This document shows positions 43,520 through 56,497 of a stretch of DNA of 64,000 nucleotides, in pieces (position 1 is the first letter of the stretch; each line of letters begins with the position of its first letter). Below the pieces are notes generated by a model that saw only the letters and a program-made list of their open reading frames with translations, ran no database searches and was not told where the DNA came from. The translations under genes and the position numbers were made by a program. This DNA comes from Gibbula magus (Eukaryota > Mollusca > Gastropoda > Trochida > Trochidae): the NCBI GenBank assembly GCA_936450465.1, contig OW388302.1:56238959-56302958 (forward strand). Direction: 5' to 3'.

Positions 43520-46159
43520 TATACCACAACACCAGATATTTCCAAAAGTACCAAAAGGTACAGGAAAAACGACCACTTAATTTCAAATCTGACAATGGAG
43601 AAGATTATAATGAACACTTCTCCTTGTCAGAGCTCAAAACTGCACTTTCTAAAGCTCATGATACAGCAACCGGCCCTGATGAAATCCATTATCAACTTTT
43701 AAAACATTTACCGGAACCTTGCCTTGAGGTTCTACTTCATGTATTTAATCATATATGGGAAACAGGTGAATTTCCATCTTGTTGGCACAATGCTACTATT
43801 GTGCCTATCCCAAAACCTGGGAAGGATCATACAGACCCTTCCAACTACCGTCCTATAGCCTTAACAAGTTGTGTATGTAAAACTATGGAACGGATGATCA
43901 ATGATCGTCTAGTTTGGTACTTGGAAACTAATAAGTTACTTACTGATATTCAATGTGGTTTCCGCAAACAACGCAGTACCACTGATCATCTTGTTCGTTT
44001 AGAATCATTTATTCGTGATGCATTTATAAATAAACAACATGCTGTGTCTATCTTTTTCGATTTAGAAAAAGCTTACGACACTACATGGAAGCATGGCATC
44101 CTAAAAGATTTATTTGAATTTGGCTTGCGAGGTCGTATGCCTCATTTTATATCTAATTTTTTACATGACCGCCAATTTAAAGTGCGCGTCGGTTCTACCC
44201 TTTCTGATTTCTTTGATCAAGAAATGGGTGTCCCACAAGGTAGCATTTTATCTGTCACATTATTTAGCATTAAAATCAACAGTTTGGCTAAAGTCTTAAA
44301 TGACCATACAGATGGTTCACTTTTTGTGGACGATTTTGGAGTTTCCTGCAGAGGCAAAAATATGCCATCAATTGAACGCAAATTACAGCTCTGCCTCAAT
44401 AAAATACACAAATGGTCGTTGGAAAACGGCTTCAAATTTTCCAAAGCTAAAACATCTTGTGTGCATTTTTGCAATATGCGCAAAATGCACAAAGATCCAG
44501 AACTTTTTCTGGATAAAATTCCAATCAAAGTCGTTCCTGAGGCCAAGTTTCTTGGTCTTACTTTTGACAGCAAATTATCATTTATCCCTCATATTAAACA
44601 CCTAAAAGCTAAATGCTTAAAGGCATTAGACCTTTTAAAGGTCGTTTCAAATAATAAATGGGGTGGAGATGAAGAAACTCTTCTTCATCTCTATCGATCA
44701 CTCATCCGCTCCAAACTGGATTATGGATCCATAATATATGGATCTGCCCGCCCCTCATATATCAAAATGCTAAATACAATCCACCACCAGGGTCTGAAGC
44801 TGAAGCTGAAGCTGATGAACCATCTCTTGAAGATCGGCGCATCAAGCTAGCACTTCAATATATAACCAAATTAAAATCAAACCCTTCAAATCCTGCATAC
44901 AACTGCGTACTCAATCCTGAATACCAGCAGTTGTATAACTCAAAACCCAAAGCAATTCCACCACTTGGTATCAGACTTCAACAACATGTTGAAGATTCTG
45001 ATATCGACCTCTCAACAATAGCAGAGCACGGTTTGCTTGCCACTCCGCCATGGCAGGTGGTCAGGCCCCGTGTCAACCTCTCTTTATCTACTCATAAAAA
45101 AGCAAATACAGACCAATTAGTATTTCAACAGGCATTTTTTTAACTACGTGATTTTTTCGCAGATTATACACCAATTTACACTGACGGTTCTAAGGATGGA
45201 CTCACAGTTGCAGCGGCAACTGTGACACCTTCAACAACATATGCTTCAAGGCTGCATGATGGCAGCAGCATCTTTACTGCCGAAGCTAAGGCCATCCTTA
45301 AGGCCGTCCATCACATTAAAAATTCAACTCCAAATAATTACATCATCTTTTCTGATTCACTTTCTTGCCTACAAGCAATTAAAAACTGTAAGAGTGATCA
45401 CCAAATTATCAGGGATATTTTATTACTTCATAATTCTTGTCTCCAATGCGACATCGTCTTCTGCTGGCTCCCTAGCCATATGGGTATAAGAGGTAATAAC
45501 AAAGCTGACTCGGTAGCTAAATCAGCATTAAACCTCAAACATATTTCTCCCACTAAAGTTCCATATACGGATTCTAAACCAGCCATTAAATCTTACATTA
45601 AACAACGTTGGAAGTCCCAATGGGACCAACAACATCATAACAAACTTCACACTATTCAACCTCATTTAGTTTACAAATCTCTATCCTCTTTTACCCGGCA
45701 GGAAGCTTGTGTCCTACGACGATGTCGTATTGGACACTCTCATCTTACACACTCATATCTTTTAAAGGGGGAAGATCCCCCGGTATGTATACCCTGTCAG
45801 TGCCCTCTCACAATCAAACACATTCTCTGTGAGTGTTGGGACACTGCACATATCAGGGAAACTTTTTATCCTTCTATTTCAATCAATCAAGTTTTTACTC
45901 ATTTCGGTGAGCATCGTGTTTTAGATTTTTTGAAGGCTATACACCTTATTGACAAATTGTAAATTTTAACTTTTCATTATCAGCTTTTATTCAACTTGTG
46001 ATAATACGCTGATGTTTTTACGGCCTTCGTGCCGTGTTCTGTTTTTCAATAGCAATTTTCTTTTTTAAATTAGGCTAATGAATTAAATATCTCGCCGCTA
46101 ATGGCTGCAATACTGCCGAAGCGGCGTTAAACAATAACTCACTCACTCACTCACTCTAT
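43520..46159 (+). mobile_element. Nimb-like LINE, longest copy in the window
   Basis: Contains the reverse transcriptase, RNase H and Cys/His end of the polyprotein, then ~195 bp of 3' UTR ending in a (CACT)n tail. The 5' boundary is uncertain (about 43500-43560), and the endonuclease domain and any ORF1 are missing. The 3' end supplies the ~60-bp tail found alone at many sites in the window. Its tail touches the left edge of duplicate copy 2. Confidence 0.85.
43561..45962 (+). pseudogene. LINE reverse transcriptase-RNase H polyprotein
   Basis: Reverse transcriptase motifs in order: ATGPDEIHYQLLKHLP; IVPIPKPGKD...YRPIALTSCVCKTMER; FDLEKAYDTTWKHGIL; GVPQGSILSVTLFSIKIN; the catalytic box FVDDF in GSLFVDDFGVSCRGK (Val before DD, as in related elements); and PEAKFLGLTFDSKLSFIPH. 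Near 44800, at a short GCTGAA repeat, about 15 residues are lost and the frame shifts. The thumb/connection continues (EDRRIKLALQYITKLK) to an in-frame TAA at 45141-45143. RNase H then shows IYTDGSKDG, FTAEAKAILKAV, IIFSDSLSCLQ and WLPSHMGIRGNNKAD, and the tail CPLTIKHILCECW. RNase H in this order points to the I/Nimb group. It cannot make a full protein. Confidence 0.9.
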
Positions 46160-46316
46160 ATATTTTATGTGCTCTCTAAAGGGAGGTTATTTAAAGGAAA
46201 CAACAGTAATGCATTAAATCCTCAAGTGTGACTTTATTTGTAGGGGATTTTATCTCTGGCCTCAAAAATAGATCAGAGGTGTAAGGACCTAAAGACCTAT
46301 TTCATCTTCTACATTT

Positions 46317-46384
46317 ATCGCCGCTAATGGCTGCAATACTGCCGAAGCGGCGTTAAACAATAACTCACTCACTCACTCACTCTA
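46317..46384 (+). mobile_element. LINE 3'-tail fragment (copy 2)
   Basis: Counterpart of 7858-7920 with a longer ACTC tail. Confidence 0.85.
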
Positions 46385-46535
46385 CATTTAAAGTGCTTCC
46401 TATGTGTTATACCTCTCACCTAGAAGATGACATTTTCAGTTAGTTAACGTATATAAAGCCTGATGAGCTACAGGGCCCATGGCTCTATTGTTCCAATATA
46501 AAGCATAACATTAACAGAATAATTAATGTTTAAAA

Positions 46536-46940
46536 ATGATACAATTTTGCACTGCGTTACCATCATGGCACGTTATACAGGGCCCAATAGCCATTAATAT
46601 GTTGACCAAATTCATTAATGGTTTTGTTGTCTACAAAAGCCCCACAGATTTTACTTTTGCCCGGGATACATTGTACATTGAAAGTTTTAACAACACATGT
46701 TTGTTATACCTGGATTAAAGAATCCATTATGGCAATAAGATGTATGAACTTAGGTCTAATGATGGTGATCATGACAGAAGAAAGAAAGGAAAAACGATTT
46801 ACAAATGCAAGTCATACGACTTTGTAGACGTTATTTGGACATATATTTTGGACACTGTCAAGTCACATGCTGACGAGCAAGTAGATATGGTTACCCCAGA
46901 AAATAGCTTAGATGAGGATGAAGTTGATGAAATCATGTAA
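46536..46940 (+). pseudogene. C-terminal fragment of an unrecognised element-like protein (copy 2)
   Basis: Counterpart of 8110-8478, open slightly further upstream (ALPSWHVIQGPIAINMLTKF, then RDTLYIESFNNTCLLYLD). TAA at 46716-46718 interrupts the frame, which then resumes in phase (RIHYGNKMYELRSN) and ends in DEDEVDEIM. The differences from copy 1 (Leu/Trp, Asn/His) fall in otherwise conserved positions, and copy 2 reads more family-like. Function unknown. Confidence 0.35.
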
Positions 46941-47294
46941 TCATCCAGTAATTGACAATATCTGTAAGGTAATCTGTAAATAGTATGAATGTAAGAAATG
47001 TTACTCAAATGCCATCTTAAACTTATTATAATGCATGTCGTATTTACCTTTTGAATTTCTGTATATACGGTAAAAAGTTATACCGTTGGCCATGTATTCA
47101 ATCAGACATTCACATAAATTATCGTTTTATTAAGATTTATAAAGATTGTGTCATTTTTTCATTGCTTGTATATAAACCTAATTTGATGTACCATTACCAA
47201 GTCGTATTTATACCGCAGCTACGAAGTACTCAGAGGTCAATGAGGAACACATTTATTATATGACGAGCAGTGAAATACTGGGATTTATCAGTGA

Positions 47295-47330
47295 GTGAGT
47301 GAGTGAGTTATTGTTTAACGCCGCTTCGGC
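47295..47330 (-). mobile_element. 36-bp LINE tail insertion (copy 2)
   Basis: Flanked by ATTTATCAGTGA at 47283-47294 and 47331-47342; counterpart of 8833-8868. Confidence 0.85.
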
Positions 47331-47854
47331 ATTTATCAGTGAAATAAACTGTCTATCAAGCTACAGTGAAAATAACTTATATTTTCACTGCGAACGGTGA
47401 CTGATATAATTTGACGTCATAAAACGATGGTCTCGCTCAGCGATTTGGCTTATGACGTCACAGTGTTACTGTGGTGACGGGCTGTTCATTGCGGCCGCTT
47501 GGTGTGAAAACGACCCTTTTCGGACGTAATTACATTGATAATATCATATAATAAATATTATATATCCGTCAATTCTTGACAAATACCATGTTTATCTCAT
47601 CTCTTGAGGTAGAAAAGTTATATATATTTCATTACAATACAATCATTTCATTATTTTTGCTATTTTTCTACTTTTCAGGCATCAGTGTATTCATATATTG
47701 TATTGAAGTATACTGGCACAAGCTTCAAATGTCAGAAATTATGTTTTTAATTTTACATCCAAGCATAAGGTCAATTAAATTGTTAGGGTAGGTAGGGAAA
47801 AAGGAACCACCATTTTGTTTATGTTTGGCCTAAGACAGTTTATTATGATTTCAG

Positions 47855-49045
47855 GTTCCACAGACTCTGAAGAACCTAGAGGTATGTTGACTGCAATAAT
47901 ACAGAACTAACACTAACAGGTACAAAGTTGTTATGACATGGTCACACAATATATATACAGGTGAGGTGAGGTGAGGTGAGTTGTGGTTTAACGCCGCTTT
48001 CAAGAGTAGTTCACTTATATTGCGGCTGCTAGTATTATAACATTGTTATATTTGGGATAATATTATGGGCTAGTATTATGGCAGGAAGAAAACCCGCAAC
48101 GCCATGTGGCTATGCATTGCGGTGAAACCTGCGAGCAGTGGCTGGAACTAGCATTGCACCCAAACCTAACTGCGTGTAGAACAGTTCTCTACTTCAGACA
48201 AAGTTGCCATGCCCCTGGCGGGATTCAACCCCGGACCTCTTGATCAGAAGCCGAACGCACTAACCACTGCGCTATCCCGCCCCCAATATATATACACTCA
48301 TACTTATCATTATTACGCTAGAATTACGTTCTGTATATGTAGATACATTGGCGTTATACAGGCTTCCTCATCATAAATATAGCTGCAGAGACATTAGTTT
48401 GTGGTATCTAAACCTAAACAGATGAGTAATAATAATACCATTATTATCAATTGTTTTTGGTTTGTCAACAGAAAGCTGCAGAAGTCTATTCAGCAGACCG
48501 CAGACGCTGATGCTTCTCGACCTGTACAGTGACAGGAAGCAGAGATTTGATTCTCCGGGTCATAAAAATTAACTATTGTTGGAGAACTAGTGACTTGAAT
48601 AATCGGTTAAGTACGAACTTTAACTCACAGCAAGTGGAAGGGCGCTGGGAAACTCTTGTTGCTGTCAAGAGGCATAAGAAGATCAAAACACCACGGGGCG
48701 AGATACGAAGGACTTCGAGTATGAAAGTCAAATGTTTGACCATTAGGTAACAGGCATGATGTGGTGCCTGTGGCGGTATTAATCACTTTGCCGGGAAGAT
48801 CAGAAGAGGAATCCTCAACACCTTCAACTGACCAGGGTGCTGCAACACCATCACCATCCTCATCAAAAGGAGCGAAGAGGAAGAGACCATCAAGTGGTCC
48901 TTCCAGGATCCTAAACTTTTTAACGGACTATACAGAAGAGCAGAAAAAGATGAAGGAAGAAAAAAGAAAAGAGGCCCAAGAAATGCATGAACAGAAAATG
49001 GCAATGTTCAAACTGATGATTGATTCAATGAAGAAATTACTTTGA
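47855..49045 (+). pseudogene. Harbinger Myb/SANT-like helper gene (copy 2)
   Basis: Counterpart of 9391-10587 with the same exon signals. The Myb region lies at about 48475-48740 (SQQVEGRWETLVAVKRHK) and is followed by a frameshift near 48755. The C-terminal part (48761-49045) is longer than in copy 1 because of A/G differences near 48962: it reads EEQKKMKEEKRKEAQEMHEQ and ends MIDSMKKLL, a charged coiled-coil-like helix usual for this protein. A stop after GHKN is shared with copy 1, and ~7 bp are missing near 48580. Non-functional. Confidence 0.7.
47960..48284 (-). mobile_element. tRNA-derived SINE (copy 2)
   Basis: Counterpart of 9496-9820 with AATATATATACA at both ends and more regular GTGAGG repeats. 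Confidence 0.85.
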
Positions 49046-49689
49046 GTCACAAGTGATTTAATGGGGATTACTAGTACCTGCTTGTTGTGGAAGTTGTTAT
49101 GGAACAGTTACACTCCATAATAGAAGTGTGATGGTGTCACGTTACCTCAGCTGATACTTAAATATCTGATTAAGCCGTGGTTTTTTAAAAATAAGTTGGT
49201 TTACGCATTCAACTGATTGACACTTCCAAATAAAACTAAACATTTAATTTGAGAATTTCTAAACTTTTTTTCTCAAAATAAAAGTAAAAGTCACAAATGT
49301 GTATATAATATTAATAGAAACGTATTAGTATTTGTTATTATTCATATTGGCTATTTCAGTTACAGATACTATTTCGACCACAACTTTTGGGGGGAAAATC
49401 CGCAAACAAAATTAAAGTAGAAAACGGCCTAAGCTATGAACAGTGCTGATGTTATTTTCAATATTTACAGATCGAATACAATGATGATTCCAGAAAGTAT
49501 GAGCATGATCTTTTACGTGTTATTATTCATGGTTAATAAAAAAATGATTCTAGGAAATATGAGCATGACCTATATACATTTTATTATTCATAGTTTCTGG
49601 AATCAACTTTGTATTTGATCTGTAAAATGCGAGCTTTGTTATCATTTGATGTACACTGGACAAAAACAGTTTGTAATACTAGATGAGAG

Positions 49690-51191
49690 AGCAGCTCCTA
49701 AACTTTGGGTCTCGCCTTTCCCTGTTCCGCCTTCTCCTCAGCATAAATAAAATGGGAATTTTTTTGGACAATTTTTTTTCATTATTCAAGTTATTCTAAC
49801 AAGTTGAATCATCACTGGGGTCACGTTTCACAAGTTTCTTCTTAAAACCTATTTCTGATTTCAAAATTGGACCAAAGGATTAACATGGCGTTAACCAATA
49901 CCTCATGACCTTGACCTTCAAGGTCACACATCAATGATTACTTTTCATTGTGTATAACAATCATGTAATGATCCAAAGTTTTCATTGTTAACATAAGGCA
50001 TTCACAATAGCATGCTTAAGTTGTGACCTTGCTGTGACTTTGACCTTTCACAGATTTTAGCGAAAATGTTTTCAAATCTTGGACTTTCTCCATAGCTGAT
50101 ATATATCAAATAAGAGCCTGATAGCACAAACATGTTTAAAGTTATCATGTTTACAAGGTTTATTGTAGTGATTTAAGAATTCATGACCTTGACCTTTGAC
50201 CTTGAATGTGATCATGTCAAAATCATTCACCAGATTTATAAGAAAGAAGCTATGTATATGAGGTGTTAATACCTTCTTGGAAAAAAAATATTTAGAGATT
50301 TCAGAACTGGTCACCATGACCATATCTCGTGACCTTGACCTTCAAGGTCACACAGTCAATGATCACTTTTCATTGTGTATAATAGTTAAAATAAGGCATG
50401 TTCGCAACTGCATGCTTTAGTTGTGACCTCGTTGTGACCTTGACCTTGGACAGATTTTAGCGAAAACCTTTTCAAATCTCAGTCTTTCTCCATAGTTGAT
50501 ATATATATCAAGTAAGGGCCTGATAGCACAGAAGTTGTTGAAGATTTCATGTTTACAAGGATTTTTGTAGTGATTTCAGAACTCATGACCTTGGTCTTTG
50601 ACCTTGAATGTGAGCATTTCAAAATAATTCCCCAGGTGTACAAGAAAGAAGCTATATATATGAGGTGTTGATACCGTCATGGAAAAAAGTTATTAAGTGT
50701 TTTCAGAACTGGTGACCTTGACCCTACCTCGTGACCTTGACCTTTAAAATTCAAGGTCCCACAATCAGTGATCACTGTTCATTGTGTATCAAAATCATGT
50801 AATGATTCAAAGTGTTAATAGTTGAAATAAGAAATTTTCGCAAAAGCATGCTTAAGTTGTGACCTCGCTATGAACTTGACCTTTGACAGATGTTAGCGAA
50901 AACCTTTTCAAATCTTGGCGTTTCTCCATAGTTGATATACACCAAATAAGAGCCTGATAGCACAAATATTTTTCAAGTTATCGTGTTTACAAGGATTTTT
51001 AAGCGATTTCAGAACTCGTGACCTTGACCTTTGACCTTGAATGTGAACATGTCATAAAAATTTCCCAGGGGCATAAGTAAGAAGTTATGTATTAGAGTTC
51101 TCAAAACCTTCTAGGAAAAAAGTTATAGCAAATACACAACGCGCAGGCTGCGGCGGCGACGGAAACTGCACAAAAACTGATAGCAGCTGCT
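49690..51191 (+). mobile_element. AGGTCA-array element (copy 2)
   Basis: Counterpart of 11240-12757. The terminal hairpin has lost its 17-bp centre: copy 2 reads AGCAGCTGCTAA where copy 1 has AGCAGCTCCGACTAAGTCGG then AGCTGCTAA. Confidence 0.8.
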
Positions 51192-51595
51192 AATTATGCT
51201 ATATAAATTGAAAGTGCTTAATAATCAGATCAATATCCACATCCCAGATTTATTTTGTCTGGCATATTCTTGATGCGAGCAGCACTTTCTAAGATCATGA
51301 TGACCCTAAACAGTGAACGATTTTGCAGTCATTGCTTGTTCTCAACATGATTGACAATATTCAGAAACATGTGGTTTACATCTGAAATATTTATATTATT
51401 CTTATTCACAATTTTTTTTTCTCTAAAAACGTAAACAATATTGATTGACTTTGAAAACATTTAATCCTCTCTCTCTCTCTCCAAATATTTAAAACTCTTC
51501 TGTCAATCAGATCAAAACTTATGATAAGTGATCTCCATGACTGATACAAAGGTAACATGTGTAATATGACATTCACAAGTGTCAATGGACTCCAA

Positions 51596-52615
51596 TCAAC
51601 GGTTGAATTGACGGGTGATTTGCAGTCTGTGCAGGGGCCCTTCTGCATCATTCTCACCAAAGGCTCCTTGGATGAATTTATGTGCAGGTTGGTCATCTTC
51701 GAAAACATCCAACAATTCATCTCCTCCTATCACACAGATGCCGTGGAGAATACATGCTGACAATATGGCTTTACATATGTATGAAATATCTGCCATGTCA
51801 ATAAATTGCAAACGCCTAAACGGTCCCTTCAAAATTCCAAAGGAAGTTTTTATCAGTACCCTAGTGCCTGATTAACGTTTGTTGAACTTGACTTGGTGCC
51901 TTGTTAACTTCCCATAGTCTTTGTATGGTGTCAGCAACCACCTCCGGCATGGATAGGCACCATCTACGATTGTGAAAAATTGTCGGCACAACTGTGGACC
52001 ACGTTCCCACAATGGAGAGTTTCTGAGGGCAAGAGCATCATGAACTCGTCCTGGCCACCCAACACAAACATCTGTATATCTTAGGTCCTCTCTGCATACG
52101 GCTTGCAGAATTATCGAATGGTACCTCTTCCTGTTGAGATAATCTGGCTAGTGGTTATGGGGGGTCTTCATCCTGATGCGAGACCCATCCACAGCGCCTA
52201 AAACACCTGGAAAGCCTTTCTTTTCCTCAAACGCATCTGCTATGGTGTTGTATTCCTGATGCGTTGGCCAGGTTATCACCCGTTCCTTTAAATAGATGTC
52301 CATCACATCAAGCATCCCCCTGTTATGACTGACAAATGTTGACTCGGACACGTCAAAGCGGTCGGCAATTGATCGGACACACTCCTGGGAGCCCATGTAC
52401 CATAAGTGCATGAGAAGGTCTTTTTCGAGGGGAACCTGAACCCTGCCCCCTGATGATGTCCTCATTTGCAGCGGTGGAAATTCTGTCAAAATGCTTAAAA
52501 GTGTCCATAGAGTATAAAGGGACGACTTCCTCAACGTAGCAGTGAATTCTTGGTCGTTTGTTGCCTTCACTGTCGAAAGTAAACTTATTTTTACAATAAA
52601 ATCAGAAGTATGCAA
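51596..52615 (-). pseudogene. PIF/Harbinger DDE transposase (copy 2)
   Basis: Counterpart of 13161-14180. The frame is open further than in copy 1 (TGG instead of TGA at the RVIT-W position), reaching the first catalytic Asp in GAVDGSRIRMKTP before the shared TAG. A private stop replaces Cys-Leu before SGTRVLIK. The Lys in place of the third acidic residue is shared with copy 1, so the transposase was already inactive before duplication. Convergent with the helper gene at 47855-49045. Confidence 0.85.
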
Positions 52616-52619
52616 TTAC

Positions 52620-53828
52620 AAAAGAACTAAATACATATCACAATACAATGACATCATCTGTGCATCATTTTATAGCAATTTTAATACAAAATATTAGTTA
52701 AATTTGATTCATGAAGTTTTTATTAATAATTAATATTAGTGAGTGAGTGAGTTATTGTTTAACAACGCTTCGGCAGTATTGCAGTCATTAGCGGCGATAA
52801 TTAATATATATATATATGACAACTTCAGGTGAGGAATGAAGTATTACATATCAATTATACTTATTACATTACCAATATAAAACAAATAAAAATGAGTGAG
52901 TTATTGTTTAACGCCGCTTCAGCAATATTGCAGCCATTAGCGGCGAAAATAAATATGAAATGAAATAGTTTTTACTGCAATGTGTGGATCTACATGTGCT
53001 AATAATATTATTATTCGTCTCCGTCTCGTACAGACTAATCAACGAGGGGCGTCTGCCGTCTGTTGAATAAGTTACCCTGTCCGCTCTCTGTCGACGGAGA
53101 CGGGCGACAGGATTCTGGGGAGGCTGATTTCACATTTGTAAACTTTAAGATGTATTTTGTTATTCTTTACTTTAAAAAAAAGTTCAAAAGTGAGAACAAA
53201 TGTTATTTGGAATGTCAGAAGTGAGAACAAATGTTATTGAGAATTTCTCTCCTTGAAATTTACACTTCCTTTGAAATTGACTCATATATATCGTTATTTG
53301 TTAAAGATAACTCGCTTTCATCCATGTCTATTGAGGACAGATCTGGTCCTTGAAGGGAGAAGGTGGAAGAAGCAGCATGCACCCGGACTGAAGTTTGACA
53401 ACTTGATTCTCCACTTTAACTAGAATAGAGGCTGCATTCAAGGACACACGTCTTTAACATTTATAAATGTTCATACAGTGAACTTTATTTTAAAGATACA
53501 TATTTTAATCTTAAATTAAGCAATATTTGATCCAAAATAACACGGACGATGTTTGTACACAATTATGACATTAGTATAAATACTGTATAGTTATATGAAC
53601 AGGATTTCTTGAAAACAACTATCAAACTAGAATACAGCTGTTAGTATTGTAAGGATATTTAAAAAGCTGTCAAGAGCACAGTGGATCTACTGTTGGCGAT
53701 TTAAAAAGAATGAAGGATTTTGTTCACATTTACATGTGTAACCTTGGTTCTTCAGTTTAAATTTGTTTGCATTCTCAATCTTACCGTTAAAACCATTCAT
53801 TTTCTTGCTTATTAGAGATACTATCTCA
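52620..53828. other. Non-coding flank with two LINE tails (52738-52796, 52895-52945)
   Basis: Counterpart of 14181-15407. It ends at the uninterrupted DIRS target (ATT at 53828-53830). Confidence 0.6.
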
Positions 53829-53862
53829 TTTTCAAAACAAACTTTTCGCCGATAATGACGTG

Positions 53863-53920
53863 GTGAGTGAGTGAGTTATTGTTTAACGCCGCTTCGGCAG
53901 TATTGCAGCCATTAGCGGCG
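53863..53920 (-). mobile_element. LINE 3'-tail fragment (copy 2)
   Basis: Counterpart of 21141-21198. Confidence 0.8.
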
Positions 53921-54140
53921 TAATGACATGGTAATCATGGAAGAATATGCCATTATTATTATTATGCAACCCTTTCATTATGGAATATAGTGCCATGAAC
54001 ATGAATTTGAGAGTGGACACATTACATGCACACAAGCAATATGCGCTACTATTATTGTTAAATGTAAAAGAGAAGGAAGATAAGCTGGCATGCAGACAGT
54101 CGGAATATTTGAAGAAGAACAAGATATACAGAAAAAATAC

Positions 54141-56497
54141 AGCCATGGCCTCTGTAGCTCATCAGGAGATAATAAGTGGGGTATGTTATGGAGTGGACTT
54201 TATAGCAATGGTCAGATAATGGAATGTAGTAATAAGAATCTAGGTAGTGAAACGATTAAAGCAGTTTAAAAATATTTTGTTACCATAACTCTGCCAATCT
54301 GCTATATATATGTGTTGAAAGAGCAACACAAAGCTTGGAAATAAATTGCTGGTATCAAACATATAATAATGTGGTGGAGAGATCATACTATTTTTTAAGA
54401 TCGTATACACATTATATTATACTGAATATACCGGGTACAATTCTTTGCATACAATTCACCACTGTAAGCTATTGCAATAATGGCCTGGGGCTGTAGAAGA
54501 AAATGAAAAAAACCTTTTAGGTCATGACCCCTGCTAATTATTATCAAAATTGGTTACACATAAATCAACATTTGTTATGAATATCATACACCTTTGCATT
54601 ATATTGTTTTAATTCTTAATTGCATTATGGCAATACCAACATTTATTACATAATGAATAGGAGCCTCAGTTTTTGAAAATCCCATTTCTCATAGGCTCCA
54701 TTTCAATACTTAATAAATTGGTGAATTTTTTTTAGTAAATTCTTTTTCACCATTTCTTATAGGCTCCTTTTCAATATTTGATAAAATGGTGATATTCTAT
54801 GAATAAATTCTTTTTTAGAGTCAGTGGAAGACTAAAGCAGTCTCACGCACAGTCTATGATAACACAGTGCTGCACAGTAGTTTGAAGTAACCTGAAACCT
54901 CTGTGTAACTATCAGTTTTCATCCTTCTGTCAGGAAGAGGTAACACAATGCAATTACATAACATGCAGACACTGGACTCACAGCCAGTAAAATGTATATG
55001 TTCGATGCAGTTTTTCCTACAATTAATTATTTTTCTGTACTGGAGAAGATGATGAAAATAGGTGTGATGTCACAATCTCATATAGCTACTTCTTTTATAG
55101 TCCTATGTTATCACCAGTCATCACTAGTCATATTCAGTTCACATATCTCATGTAAAATGAAAAAATTTAATTCCTCTTCAAGTTATTCCTTCAAAGGGTA
55201 TTCAATAGTTCTCATTTCAAATAGATTCACATTAAACATGTCCATGATGTAGACATCTATCTCATTTCTTGTTCCTATTGAATAAAAATAAAGTTAATAA
55301 GAAAACTAAATCAGTTATAAAGTATAAAATATGATATAAATAAGGTATACTAAATTGACTCGAACTGGAAATTCTCATTAATTAATTAATTAATTCTCCA
55401 AATAATTACACAATATCATGAGATATTAAAAAACTCCATTATTTACTCTTAAATTACAAAGAACATAATATTAGATTTAATAAAAGATTCTGTATTAAGT
55501 CTTTAGAATACTTTTTGACTTGTGTACCTTTATCAGCAAATTCACTTGCAAAATACAAATAATTACTCATATGTGAAATGTGAGACAAAGATAAAATATG
55601 ACTTATAATTATTGTTAGACCTCCAATTCTAAGTTTTCAACTCTCAATATCTCTTTTTCATCAGACATATTATATTCTCAAAGCACATGTTAGAACTCTC
55701 ACATCAGAAAGATGAAATGCCTTTAACTCAGCTGTTTTCTTTAAAATTACCTCCCTTACCTACTTACTGATTGAAGTGCACATATAATCTCAGCAAGATG
55801 CTGTAAACTGAAATAGGCTTTTAGGTTATGATCCCTGTGACCCATATTTGGGGTCACAGACTCACCAAATTTACAATTTAGAATCCCTTACAGCCAAGGA
55901 GTCTGTACATAAAATTTCAGCTCGCTAGAGCCATTGGGACTGGAGATGAAGATGAAAATAGCATTTTAGGTCATTGCCTCTGTGACCCAATATTTGGGGT
56001 CTCACTGTCACCAAATTTACAATTTAGAATCCCCTTCAGTCAAGGAGTATGTACATAAAATTTCAGCTCTCTACGTTCATTGGGACTGGAGAAGAAGACG
56101 AAAATAGTTTTTTTTAGGTAATGACCCCTGTGAGCCACACTTTGGGTCACAGGGTCACCAAATCTACAATTTAGAATCCCTTTCAGCCAAGGAGTCTGTA
56201 CATAAAATTTCAGCTCTCTGGAGTCATTGGTTCTGGAGGAGAAGATGAAAATAGCTTTTAAGGTTATGACCCCTGTGACCCACATTTGGGGTCACAGGGT
56301 CACCAAATTTACAATTTAGTATCCCCTTCAGCCAAGGAGTCTGTACATTAAATTTCAGCTCTCTGGAGTCATTGGTTCTGGAGAAGAAGTCGAAAAAGCG
56401 AAAAGTTTACGGACGGACGGACGGACGGACGGACGGACGGACGGACGGACGCCATCCCATGCCATAAGCCCATCGGGCCTTTCAGGCCAGATGAGCT
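54141..56497 (-). mobile_element. 146-bp-repeat family element, copy 2 only
   Basis: 2,357 bp between AAAAATAC at 54133-54140 and 56498-56505; copy 1 has the uninterrupted site at 21410-21417. The left end AGCCATGGCCTCTGTAGCTC and right end GGGCCTTTCAGGCCAGATGA then GCT are the inverted B and A ends of the family. Four to five repeat units lie at 55810-56400 with a pure GGAC tract at 56411-56450. The left ~1.6 kb (54170-55800) is unlike the other copies and has no recognised gene; short repeats (ATAGGCTCC) occur at 54694 and 54760 and an ATTA tract at 55375. Confidence 0.85.
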
